In this document: one piece after another, positions 44,945 to 56,187 of the stretch
Layout of the letters: each line of letters begins with the position of its first letter
Numbering within the stretch: the first letter of the stretch is position 1
DNA from: Conoideocrella luteorostrata
Taxonomy: Eukaryota; Ascomycota; Sordariomycetes; Hypocreales; Clavicipitaceae
DNA: 64,000 nt
Reading direction: 5' to 3'
NCBI GenBank assembly: GCA_032433595.1
Contig: JASWJB010000025.1
Coordinates: forward strand, 1-64,000
Translations under genes and position numbers: made by a program
Notes under the pieces: generated by a model
Database searches by the model: none
What the model saw: only the letters and a program-made list of their open reading frames with translations
Told to the model about the DNA's origin: nothing

Positions 44945-46682
44945 CGTGATGATGTTGTGGGAATGTAATATGGCGCCTCGGCCCGAGCGTTCGATGATAA
45001 TGCGGGTTGAGTTGGGTGACAAGTATGCTCGCAAATATGGATTAGCTATCGATTGGCGTCGACCGTAACTCCTGCTCTTCAAGATCAGATGCTAAACGTA
45101 GCGTCGGTCCCCGAAAAAAAAATTAAATGATCGTTCGTACGCGGCTGGCGCTAACGTTGGCGTTGCAAAACTGTATATGAGCGGAGAAAAGAACGAAGAT
45201 TTCGATCGAACGCAGTCGCCCGCAGAACCAGATGGACAGAATGAGGACAGATGACAAAAACAAGCAAAACAGCCACCAAACGAGCGATGGGTTAGTTAAC
45301 AGATCAACGGAGGAGGAAATATGTGACGGGCAGAGAAGTGCAGCAGCAGCAGCTGGACACCTAGCTGGAAAAACCTTGTGGCTTTGGCTCAGGTGCTGCC
45401 CAACCGCAATGCTATGATGGACGCTACGGCGGCCAGAGGCACGCCAGTCACATAACCACTCGTCGCGCTGACGAGAAAATGCAAATATTGGACCAGGGGC
45501 GATGCCTAATACGAGTTTCGAGATCTGTACGTGGCCCACCGAACCCACCGTCGGCGGCCTTGGCACATTGTGACAGAGCAGTGGTGCTGGGAGATGGGCA
45601 ATCTGCTTTGGCTGTTTGGGGCATTGCCAGTCACCTATTCCAGCGGGCTAACGTCAGCTGCAGATTAATGATGTGGCTCCTCTGTTTACGGTGAATGTGC
45701 GTTTACTGGTTTCGGTTGGTTGACGACAGCGATAAGGCAGGGGGATCAGGGGTGAAGCGGCACGAAACCAGGCGAAGCAGATTGGCAGACTATTTATGGA
45801 CCAATTGCTCCGACGCCTAAATCATGGTATTTCTCTCGAGGAAACTATACATTTCCTTTCACAGCATCTATTTATCTATCTCAGACTTAATTCTTATTAA
45901 ACCCGACAGCAAGTGCGATAGTTGTGTAGAATTGAAATACAAAGGTTGCTGCTGGGGTTCTGGGCGATGGCTCATTCAATCAGTCAACCGATGCTAGCCC
46001 AAGTGGCCCCGAGAGGCAAACTACTAGTTATACAGGCCGGCCAATGTGTCCGGACATGTCTCACTCCGAGTTCCGTGTTGTGCATACAAACTACTTACTC
46101 GGTAGCACGAACAAGATATCTTGCCGGTAACTACGGAGTAGCCAGTAGGGCCCATATTTGCGAGATGCAATGATTCTGGCTCCCGTCAAGCATGCATTTG
46201 TTCAACTTTGTCATTAGCCACCTGTGAGTGCTAAACCCATCGTAAAGCCGGAAAATGACCACGTTGTTCCCGAATTCGTGAGGTACCCGATCGCACCTAA
46301 ATGCGTAGGTACACGGCTAGTCAACGTGCACCGTTTCATGCGCGAGCAGCGCCTGTTCATTACTTCTGGTAAGGTACAGCCCAGCGAGCGCAAACACAAT
46401 TTATTCCATAGAAACGTCGTACACAGCGCCGGTGGAGGTTAGGTACCGCCTACGTGCAAAATGACATGATTTCGGATGTTTCACAGGATGGGGTAGTAAT
46501 CATCTGGCATCTCTACTGCATTGGTGAAACTAATGATACAGCAACACGTAGGACACGGTACCGGAACTATGGCTCTCACACCTATTTTGAGCCCCCGCAA
46601 TCGGATGCCATCGCATCATCCACCGGAGGATCTGAACAGAAGCGGCCAGGTTAAGTAAGCAGCAACGGCACAGCTGCTTTAG
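44945..46682. other. spacer upstream of GH128 and thiolase genes
   Basis: About 1.7 kb. It must hold the GH128 promoter at its left end. A TACGGAGTA copy lies near 46132. Short frames on both strands show no known domain. The right end grades into the thiolase promoter. Confidence 0.45.
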
Positions 46683-46688
46683 CCTCGG
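46683..46688 (+). promoter_or_regulatory. CCTCGG fatty-acid response element
   Basis: CCTCGG is the core bound by FarA/FarB of Aspergillus and the related CTF1 factors of Fusarium, which switch on beta-oxidation genes. It lies 216 bp upstream of the thiolase ATG, paired with a second copy at 46721-46726. Confidence 0.55.
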
Positions 46689-46720
46689 CTTAACCCCACA
46701 CCGGAAGCATCTGAGGCGAT

Positions 46721-46726
46721 CCTCGG
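46721..46726 (+). promoter_or_regulatory. CCTCGG fatty-acid response element
   Basis: Second CCTCGG core, 178 bp upstream of the thiolase ATG and in the same orientation as the first, 38 bp apart. Confidence 0.55.
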
Positions 46727-46898
46727 TTCCGGTACAGCGAACTTTCCCCATAAACGTACCATCGTCCACCTCCCACTGAAGAACATTTTGGAAGCAATTT
46801 TGTCGAAACTGCCCACCACATTAGAATCTACTTTCTTCTTGAAGCAGTCAACCAGGAAATTAAGATCCCGCTGAGAGATTCCCAAGATATTCTCCACA

Positions 46899-48384
46899 AT
46901 GGCCGTCGAACGCATCGGTTCCATCATCAAGCACTTGGCCCCCGGGTCGTCGCTGAACCAAATGTAAGCTTTATGTGCATTGCATTACACGCAGACCGCC
47001 TAGCTTCACAACATGTATACATAAAACTAATATATCCGGTTTCCCTTGATAGGCAGTCCAAGAACCCAGATGATATCGTCGTCACTTTAGCGGTTCGAAC
47101 ACCACTCACAAAAGCCCGCAAGGGTGGCTTCAAGGACAGCAGTCTCGAGTACATGATGTATGCGCTGCTGAAGCAAGTTCGGGAGCGCAGCAACTTGGAC
47201 CCTGCCCTTGTGGAGGACGTCTGCTTTGGAAATGTATGTATCCTTAAAAAAACCCTTTAGTTTAAAACTATTTGGCTCCCTCATTAACCCTGTTTTGCAC
47301 GCAGGTTTCCGATGGCAAGGCTGCCTATAAGCTTCGCGCCGCTGCGCTTGCGGCTGGCTTTCCCAACACGGCTGGTGCCAGCACCGTCAATCGATTCTGC
47401 TCATCCGGGCTGAAGGCAATTGCCGACATTGCACACTCCATCTCCAATAACTCCATTGAGATTGGTATTGCTGGTGGTGCCGAGCTCATGTCCATGCCTG
47501 GAGATCGCCTCGAGGCGCCCTTTGACGAGGCTGTACTTGCTGCAAGCCAAGAAGCAGCCGATTGTATGCAGCCCATGGGCTGGACTAGCGAAAATGTCGG
47601 TCGCGACTTCAATATATCTCGAGAGGAGCTGGACAAGTACTCCGCCGTGAGCTTCCAGCGTGCCGAGGCTGCCCAGAAGGCCGGCTGGTTCGATGATGAA
47701 ATCGTCCCCATTACCACCAAAATCAAGGGCCCAGACGGCGAAGTCAAGGAAGTTACTTTGACCAAAGATGAGGGTATCCGACCTGGCACCACGGCTGAGA
47801 GCCTGGGCAAAGTTCGAGCTGCTTTCCCTCAATGGGGCAACTTGACTACCGGTGGAAATGCCAGCCAAGTCACAGACGGCGGTATGTATTTTATTACCTT
47901 GGGCAATATTTGTCTCGGCTTGACTTTTTTTTCTACTACACACGCTAACTTCTTAATAGCCTCCGCTGTCATTCTGATGAAGCGATCAACTGCCGTCAAG
48001 CTCGGTCAGCCTATTCTAGCCAAATATGTCGGCTCTACCATCGCCGGCCTGGCTCCCCGCATCATGGGTATCGGCCCCAGCATCGCGATCCCCAAGTTGC
48101 TCTCAATCCACAACATCTCTCTAGCCGACGTTGATGTTGTCGAGCTTAATGAGGCCTTTGCTACCATGGCTGTCTACTGTCGCGACAAGCTGCAGCTCGA
48201 TTGGGAAAAGATGAACCCTCGTGGTGGTGCCATTGCTCTTGGTCATCCATTGGGTACGACGGGTGCCAGACAGGTCGTCACAGGTTTGAGTGAGCTGCGT
48301 CGCACCAAGAAGAAGATTCTTCTTACATCTATGTGCATAGGTACGGGCATGGGAATGGCTGCCCTGTGGGTCAATGAGGCGTAA
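46899..48384 (+). CDS. POT1: peroxisomal 3-ketoacyl-CoA thiolase
   Basis: Four exons, 46899-46963, 47053-47233, 47305-47881 and 47960-48384, give 415 aa, the normal length. Exon 1 encodes a 21-residue N terminus with RIGSIIKHL at 5-13, an exact fit to the peroxisomal type-2 signal R-(L/I)-x5-H-L. The nucleophile Cys is in NRFCSSGLKAI, NEAFA and GHPLG (the His) form the acyl pocket, and the second catalytic Cys is in SMCIGTGMG. It cleaves 3-ketoacyl-CoA to acetyl-CoA in the last step of peroxisomal beta-oxidation. Each of the three introns has clear GT-AG ends and keeps phase. Two CCTCGG elements upstream point to induction by fatty acids. A mitochondrial thiolase would lack the PTS2. Confidence 0.95.
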
Positions 48385-50357
48385 AATACTGTATTATTCA
48401 ACAGGTTTAAAAAATTAAAGCGTGTTTATTTTATTTTATTTTAATTTTTTGATTAAGTGAGCAGCAGCAGCAGCAACACTAGGTTATGACGAGTCGGGTG
48501 TAGTCCTTGCAAACGTAGATGACGATGTCTGACAACTTGACATGCAGACGACAGATTCGCCGTGGCTTATCGCTTGCTTCTTTCGCATCCAAGTCCCAGC
48601 AATGGAGCCACGTTGTTTGCTCACAGTTTTCAAGGTGTCTTGTTATGAAAGACGGGCATGAGTAAGTAGTGGGTTCGTGTATTCGAGACGTTTTTCGTGT
48701 TTTTGAATTCCATCCAGTGAATAATTTAGAATCCATGTCAATATATCCGGTGAGGAATCATGCGTTATTGGTTGAAGATGGATTCATCGACATGGAAGCG
48801 GATATGTTACCGGACAATCGGTCACGGATGGCCAAGACGGCTTTGGTGTTGACGTTTGGGTTTCTTTCGCGGAATCCAGGCTGACATGAGTCGATCAAGC
48901 TTCCGCCTGGATCTTGGGGGGGCAGCATTGAGCAGGAGGGGGTGGGGAAGAAGTTCAATTTAAGACGACCATAAGTGTGTCCCCCCTTGTAATATCCTTT
49001 GCGAACATGAGGGGGATTCCTTCGTAGGAGTCTACAAAGCGGCCGAATTTATTCGTCCTTTGTTTCGTGGTATGCGTCGAGTAGATTATGTTATGGTGGT
49101 AATATAGCTCATGTCTGTCATGCACCGTCCGCTGTCACTGAGCTTTAATGGTCTCGGGGTTTTCCTTTATTAGCACACCGTCTTTGGAGGGATGAAATGT
49201 TGACAGCCCAAGAAACGCATTTACTAGTATAAGACGCAGCAGTACGTACCAAGCCCACAGAAAAATCGATGCATTACACAGTCTCCCGTTCGATCCGATT
49301 GTTGCAGCTATAGACTCGGGCGGAGTGGGGTCCGGCATGCATATGAGGTCGCGAGGTGTGTAAGATGCTACGCACACACGTACTTTAGTAGTAACTATGC
49401 AGTAGTAACTATGCAGCTGCAAGCATGGAGTCTTTTTGCACTCATCACACCGTGCCTCTTTGGCAGCCAAGACCGCCGTGACACCCCAGTACAGCGTTGA
49501 ATAGTTAGCTGAACCAGACGGAACGGGGGCGGTTCTTCCGGTACATGCACCAGAGGCGCATGTGCGTAGCATCGCCGGCGGAGAGGATTGGCGGAGATCC
49601 TCGATGGCTGGATTCAGGCAGATGGATGCATTCAGTGGCGTTAATGGCCCTGCTCTCGCATGCACCGGGGATGCGTTCTATGCTTTGCGACTGAGCTACT
49701 ACGTATAACTACTCCGTACTGCGTAATTCAATTTCCTTTCTATGCTGTTACTAGTACAACAAAGAAGCCAGGGGTCTACTTATTAAGCCCCCAGGGTTCA
49801 TTGCATGGCCCTGCCACTAACTATTGTACACCAGTGCGCGGAAAGAGGGGCGCAACGTGGGAGCGCGCCGTCTGGTGGCACACTTGGTCTCACTGTGCCA
49901 CTAAAATCGCGCCAGCGCAGCGCAGCCAGTGTAGATCAGCGGCCTGGACGGAGTACGGAGTACTCCGTAGAGGTCCGTCCATTCGCCCTGTGGATTCTAC
50001 ACCATTCGTCGTCGCTGAAGAATTCATCACAGGAGGCATCAAGACTTATCACAGGGCGGAGTGCGCAGCTCTGTATATGCAGAATGGGTAAATTCATTAG
50101 TGTCATTCATGGCTTGAACCAAACTTGCTCTGTATAAGTCATCATTTCCGTTATGTTTTGGCTCTGGCGATCAACCCCTCCTACTCCTACGCGACATATT
50201 CCATAGCATCCACTTCTAGACCGTGCTTGGAGACGTTGCTCGTCGGTATGGCCGTATATAAGCAAGACTATCACGGCTTCTGGCCGTATACTACGTATCT
50301 ACGACCAGTCAGTAAGAGGGATCGTACTCCGTACAGTGCAACAAGAAATTGAAATGC
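48385..50357. other. spacer
   Basis: About 2 kb between the thiolase 3' end and the 3' end of the methyltransferase gene. A duplicated AGTAGTAACTATGC lies at 49387-49414. TACTCCGTA-family elements lie near 49713, 49954-49969 and 50326. A minus-strand frame at 49135-49665 has no recognisable domain. Confidence 0.45.
49954..49969. repeat. 16-bp perfect palindrome of the TACTCCGTA family
   Basis: TACGGAGTACTCCGTA is a perfect palindrome and the arm-swapped form of the one at 13805-13820. A further direct GGACGGAG copy precedes it. Confidence 0.85.
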
Positions 50358-52071
50358 TCACATTGGCCACCAGGCATGGATATGCCTGTCCCTCATTTCT
50401 TTTCTCACACTAGTCAAGAACACTTCGACTCGTTCCGCTGACCAGCCCAAGCAGCGCGTAAAGAGTGCCAGGCTCAGTCCTGACAGACTGCCAGCAATGT
50501 TGTGGTAGCTCCAGAAGCCTGATTCGAAACAATTAGCTCCAGGTATGAATGTGGCAGCGTCGAAAGCGGCAACTTACCCAGGTCCCGATAGTACTGCTGT
50601 GCAGGCCACGTGTTGGTTGGCCATCTATATTCCACCACGGTGACATTGATGAATCCAGCATCAATCATCTGTTGTTCGTAACGTAAAGCACTGTCACCAT
50701 AACGTTTGAGAACTTCACACGACTCCATCATGGTATTTCCCCATATCTTTATGGCCGAGTCATCTGCCATTGTACCGTCAGCACATCTGGGTGTCATAAC
50801 AATATCCTGAAGCTCGAGCCAGCCGCCGGATTTGAGATTTTCGAAGCTTTGGCTCATAAATCTAGGCCAGTTGCCTATTGAGCCAACGAGCATACGGCCG
50901 AAAACGAAGTCAAAGGGCTGAGGATAAGCCCATTCATCCTCCAGGTCGTCGATGATGAAAGAAACATTAGGTGGGACACTAGAACAAATCAGATTTCTTT
51001 CCCGATGACGAAAATCACGTGTGAACTCTTACAATGTTGGTTGAATGGGACTGATATCAACCCCCAAAATCTTGTGTGGACATGTTAATTCATGGTCTCT
51101 TCTGATGGAGGGATGTGTCTCACATCAACACCGGGCAGTTTGTCACCTATTTCAAGGCATAACGTTAGTCTAAGAGACAATGGACCTAAAGATTGAAAGT
51201 TATGTTTACCCATGTCCACGGCCCAAACTCCGGTGCCGGTGCCAGCATCAAGGATACTGCGAATTCTGGTCTCGTCAATGGGAGCTTCATATATCTTGCC
51301 GCCGAGGGTAAGGGTAAACAAATGATGCTGTAGATCTTTGGATTTTGTCAGTTTACTGCTCGATCATAGTGTAACTTACATCCGGCCACAGCAGACTAAT
51401 CAGGCTCGGTGACGAGTCAACGGACGCATCCATACCTAGACGATCTTGTTCTGTCTTTACAGTCGTATTAGCATCACATTCCATCACAGAAGCAAAGTAA
51501 TTCCATCCGAAGGGAGTCGTGAAACACAAGGAAGCCGATGGTAAAATTCACCTCATCGTTGGGCAGCACGTAGTTGACTTTTCACTTGTAAGTAATTCGA
51601 CATATTGTCCGGAGAAAATGATGGTCGGTGGGGCTCACTGGACTCCAGATAAGAATGATACGTTCGTCCATTCTCTTCTCGGTACTGCAAAATGCTTGAC
51701 CGTAGTGATGTTGTTATGCTGGCGTTATCGTCCTATATGTACTTAGTATACTGATTAATTTTACTGTCAATATGCACAATTCAGACTGCTCACCCCCAAT
51801 GCCGAGTCGGCATCCGAATGGTCGTCACTATCGGGCCTCGCCTTAACACATCAAAGACCTTGTTAGCTTTCGAGAATAGGATATTTGAAGGATGCAGTTT
51901 TACAATAGCCCCTGAATAGGAAGCGGGACAGACCTCTATCTCGGGATGTAATTCACTTCCCAAAGCCGAATCGGTGGCGGCCGGCTGATCGGAATCATCT
52001 GGTTTGGCTGCTGCTGCCAGGTTGGCGGCGCCCGGTAAAGGTGTCACCAAGCCAGGCTGCTCGTCGCTCAT
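50358..52071 (-). CDS. LaeA-like (UMTA/TAM-type) SAM-dependent methyltransferase
   Basis: Ten exons by my reading: 51934-52071, 51794-51841, 51639-51732, 51552-51577, 51380-51454, 51210-51327, 51124-51146, 51033-51070, 50578-50978 and 50358-50518. They sum to 1122 nt, 373 aa. The acidic N terminus (DSDDHSDADSALG), ENGRTYHSY, NYVLPNDE and EQDRL are hallmarks of the fungal LaeA-like family. SAM motif I is DAGTGTG at 154-160; LGVDISPIQPT, PFDFVFGRML and GGWLELQD follow; WPM ends the protein. LaeA itself controls secondary metabolism, while most relatives modify small molecules or are uncharacterised. It is divergent from a P450 over 1.4 kb. The first intron uses an unusual GTCTGT donor and is the least certain junction. 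All other junctions have strong signals and keep phase. Confidence 0.85.
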
Positions 52072-53465
52072 GTCGGGCACACAAACGTTGTGCTACAGTA
52101 GGTTGGCTGCTCGTACTGCCAACGTAACGCAGATGGGGAGGGACCAAACCTTGAAGTCGTCCCAAAAAAAAATTGAAGAACAGAAAACATGTGAGTGGAG
52201 GAAGCAAGACCGAAGGAAGGAAGGAAGGAAGGAAGAAGGAAGAAGGAAAAGCCGCAGAATGTCAACTGGTGGGATTACGGCGCATTACTTTACGAGGGTG
52301 GAATTCTGAAGAATTGCAACGGGGACCAGATTCACATTTGCCGAATGGCTGATCTGGTCAGCAAACAAGCACCTGGTGAGGCCTTGGGAAGCGAAATGGG
52401 CAGCCGAGCACAGCAAGCAGCAGCAACCAGAAAGCCAAAGCGACGAGGCGCCGAGAGCTGGCGTCGGACGGCGCTGGTGATTGGCGGTGGGCACCGCGGC
52501 GAACGGTCGCAGAACTGTGAAGGTACAAGGCCCGCTGGTACTCGAGGTGGGAACAGCGGCCCCAGTCCCCAGCGTGTCTCAACCACTTTAACACCAAAAA
52601 TGGTTCCTGCTGCGCTATGTGCTCAAGCACCTGTTAAGGTGGTGTGGGGTGTCCTGGGGAGATAACTGGAGGAAACTACTCGAGCACGAAGTATCGCATC
52701 CATCATCAAACCACACCCCATAAACCTTCGTGCCGCGGCCACATACTAGTACGCTGCATACCTAGGTAGGTTACGGCACCAATCTGCAGAGGATATGACC
52801 ACCCCCCGTGCAGGAGCCGTCCAATTGGGTGTCCTGCCAGCTGAACCGAAGCCAGCTTGTATGTGCTTGGTTACGGTGCTCGTGTACGTTGTGCTTGTGT
52901 ATGTACGGAGTACGTTGTGCTCGTGTAGTACAAGGTCCGGCCTGGTCGCTCCTTCAATCTCAAAACGTACGAGAGTGCGGAGTAATTAGCTTTGCCTTTT
53001 AGTATTACATACTAGTCAATTAAGTGCCAAATAATACACCTCTTCTCGTTGCCGGGAGTAGCTAATAGTCAACTCGATCTATGAAAATATGCGGCCTTGC
53101 CTCCCCTGGCTTGCCCATCCCTTTACCAGCGCTAGCCTAAGACCGCGTTTCCTTCTGACTGCATTTACATATGTAGCTGCTCATTTATTGACTGTGCGGC
53201 TTTCTGCTCATTTCAATCTCTAATTTATTAACTTCGGCGAGGTCAACCGGTCCCCCAACCCCGACTCTGCTGAGCCTCACCGTGACGTCGAACGAAACGG
53301 TGCATAACAGCCAACAGGACTTGCAAGGTAGTGCCAGCCAGCCATCAAGCCAACAAGCCAACAAGCCAACGAACCAAACGAGCAATTCAAGCGCACAGTC
53401 AGACGCGGCAGAGCCAACAGGTCGGTAACGTCCCTGGTTGGGCGCATTTACCTATTCCAGCAACC
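52072..53465. promoter_or_regulatory. divergent promoter region of methyltransferase and P450
   Basis: 1.4 kb between the two divergent starts. It holds a (GGAA)n tract at about 52213-52235 and TACGGAGTA-family elements near 52903 and 52976. The tandem CCAACAAG units at about 53348-53372 lie just upstream of the P450. No gene seen. Confidence 0.5.
52213..52235. repeat. GGAA microsatellite
   Basis: Five to six GGAA units followed by degenerate GGAAGAA units, in the divergent methyltransferase/P450 promoter. Confidence 0.65.
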
Positions 53466-55442
53466 ATGATCGAATCGCTGCCGGGTTTAATTCTTGGTTT
53501 GGATTGGTCCCTCGTAGGCTGCATCCAACTTCTCGCCGTTGGCATCATTCTTGTGTTCGTTGCCTCCAGTCTGAACCAGTATATTCGCCTTCGCAACTTC
53601 GACGGTCCATTTCTGGCCAAGTTCTCTCGTCTGTGGCTTCTCCAAAGCGTGAGGAGCGGCAAGGCTTACCTGCATTTCTGGAATGTTACACAAAAATATG
53701 GTTCGTTCCGCAAGTTGCTCATTATTTCCAAACCAATTCTCGCGTTCGGGTGTTCGCCGGTCGGGCCGGTGCGCTCTTGGTTTTTGCTGAAGAAAGCACA
53801 GACTACTGACTAACCGTTGGTCCATTTCGCACAACAGGCCCAATCGCTCGAATTGGTCCCAATGACCTGATTACTAGTGACCCGGATCTTGTAAAACACA
53901 TGTACAGTGTGCGATCGGAATATTGCCGCTCGAGTTGGTATCGTGGCATGCGGTTTGACCCGAGCAAGGACAACTTATTGTCATTGAGGAATGAAGCTGA
54001 CCACAAAGACCTTCGAGCCAAGATGGCCGCCGGTGTAAGTTCCACATCTACCGGCAGCTTGCGCGCGACCAAATCACCTCTTCTCTAGTTCACTGCTGCA
54101 CTACCCGGCAAGCTGACATGATGCTAATCCTGTTCAATCAGTATTCCGGTCGCGAAGTTCATGGACTTGAGGCTATAATTGATCAAAACATCATACGATT
54201 TACCGAATTACTAGGAAAATATGCCGACAAGGGAGCCGTGGTCGATTTTAGCAAGAAGACGCAGTACTTCACGTTGGATGTCATCTCGGATATTGCTTTT
54301 GGCACACCCTTTGGCTTTGTACAGACGGACTCGGATGTCTACAAGTATATTGAGACCACGGAAAAGACCCTTCCAATGGTTATGGTTACCACGGTGATCC
54401 CTTTTTTGGTTACAATGTTTGCGTCGCCACTGTTTAAGCCCGCGCTTCCATCGGAGAAGGATGTTCTCGGTTTTGGAAAAGTTATGAGGTATGCCACGGT
54501 CTATTGTTGTGATAGCCTCACCACCCATCGTCTGAGGTACAACTGGCGCGGTACTGACAAGGTGACACTAACCAGCATCGCAAAACACGTCGCAGCTGAA
54601 CGATACGGGCCGCAGAAGAAGGTTCAGAAAGACATGCTGGGATCATTCGTTGCTCATGGCTTGACAAACCGTCAGGCTGAATCAGAAATACTCCTTCAAA
54701 TGTAAGTGCTTTCCATGGCGTGATTCGTCCGGCAGCGCCTCGTTTACACAGTTTCAGTGTTGCTGGTTCCGACACCACGGCGACAGCTATCCGCTCGACG
54801 CTGCTGCACATCATCACCACCCCACGAGTACTTGAGAAGCTCCGCCAAGAGATTGCAACGACGGAAATCAAGACTCCAGTCATATCCGACGCCGACGCTC
54901 GTCAAATGCCATTCCTGCAGGCCGTGATCAAAGAGGGTCTTCGCATCTTTCCTCCTGTCGCTGGACTCATGGCAAAGCAAGCCCCTTCCGAAGGTGACCA
55001 TTGGAAAGGCGTATTCATTCCAGGCGGGACTCGCATTGGCTCTTGCGCATGGGGTATTTTCCGCCGCGAAGACATCTGGGGCGAAGACTCCAAAGAATTC
55101 CGACCCGAACGATGGTTAGAGAGCACTCCTGAATCACTGCGTCGAATGGAAGACGCCCTGGATCTTATCTTCAGCCACGGTCGTTGGCAGTGTCTAGGTC
55201 GGCCCATTGCGCTGGTAGAGTTAAACAAGATATTCGTGCAGGTAAACTTAAGACCAACAAAGCGCTTTTACCTCTCTTTGGCAATTTCTTCTTCGTTAAC
55301 CAGTACTAATACATGATGGCAACAGCTACTCCGCCAGTTTGAATTTTCTGTGTGCGACCCCACGAATCCGTGGACGATTTACAACTGCGGCATATTTTCT
55401 CAATCCGATTTTCGGGTTCGAGTCGAAAGACGAGAGTTCTAA
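53466..55442 (+). CDS. cytochrome P450 monooxygenase
   Basis: Six exons, 53466-53700, 53838-54034, 54142-54488, 54576-54701, 54758-55241 and 55326-55442, give 501 aa. An N-terminal helix (about 13-40) anchors it in the ER. GPIARIGPND at about 79-88 opens the catalytic domain. The I-helix oxygen site is AGSDTT at 304-309, the ExxR pair is Glu361/Arg364 in KEGLR, then FRPERW and the haem loop FSHGRWQCLG with the iron ligand Cys447. The overall pattern resembles the pisatin-demethylase-like group of fungal P450s. The substrate cannot be told. It is divergent from the methyltransferase, so the two may act in one small pathway. All junctions keep phase, and all essential motifs are intact. Confidence 0.92.
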
Positions 55443-56187
55443 TGCTCAAACAAGGGAAGATATCATGATGACAATAGGAAATGCCAATGAATATGACGAG
55501 CTTTACGACACGGAACACTAGAAATGACGTTTAACTGAGCTTGGATATACCAGTGTGTTAGTGCAATGCAATTTAGTTTGATTTATTATACGACTGGCTA
55601 TGCAGATACTGGGTCATGACTTTTAATGATAATCGACTTACTGCTCTCGCGGGTGGAATTATGTGAAATGATTTAGGCAACTGCGGATGACCTTTTAACA
55701 TAATAATATTGTTGCTCCTTGCAATCGTTTACTTTCTAGCTGCAATGAAAACATCTAAAGATGGCTTGTAAGACTCTGACCAGTGAATTGATCGTAATAT
55801 TGACTGTCGTGGCGAACGTTTGACGACTGAAAGATGCAATGTCCAAGTATACTCTGTAAGCGAGTTAGGCATATTATTAGCCTTCTTGGCGGTCCCTCAC
55901 CCCACTATTACCCTTCCCTGCCGCACTGTTGACTTCATGGCGGGGCAAAAGATACTTTTACATGGTTGGCTTCGTCTAACGCCGTGCCGCCTTTTGAAAT
56001 TTTGGATTCTTTGCGACTCCAACAAAACGCCGACATCGACGAACCTCTCCCGCAAGACGTGCGACTCTGCCGCCGGCCCCGACATTCAGCAGCACATGAA
56101 GGCTTCCCCGCAATTGGCAAGAGGTCACCAGTAGCGGAAACATACACGTTGGCGACGGTCTGGTAGATCCCGCCCGCCGCCGCTGTC
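55443..56187. other. spacer between P450 and YLF2
   Basis: 745 bp, AT-rich on the left as a P450 3' end and GC-richer on the right as the promoter of the GTPase gene. The frame at 55820-56134 has no recognisable domain. Confidence 0.45.

Noticed and set aside
49135..49665. Minus-strand 176-residue frame
   Set aside because: No domain, and simple tandem duplication inside it; treated as chance.
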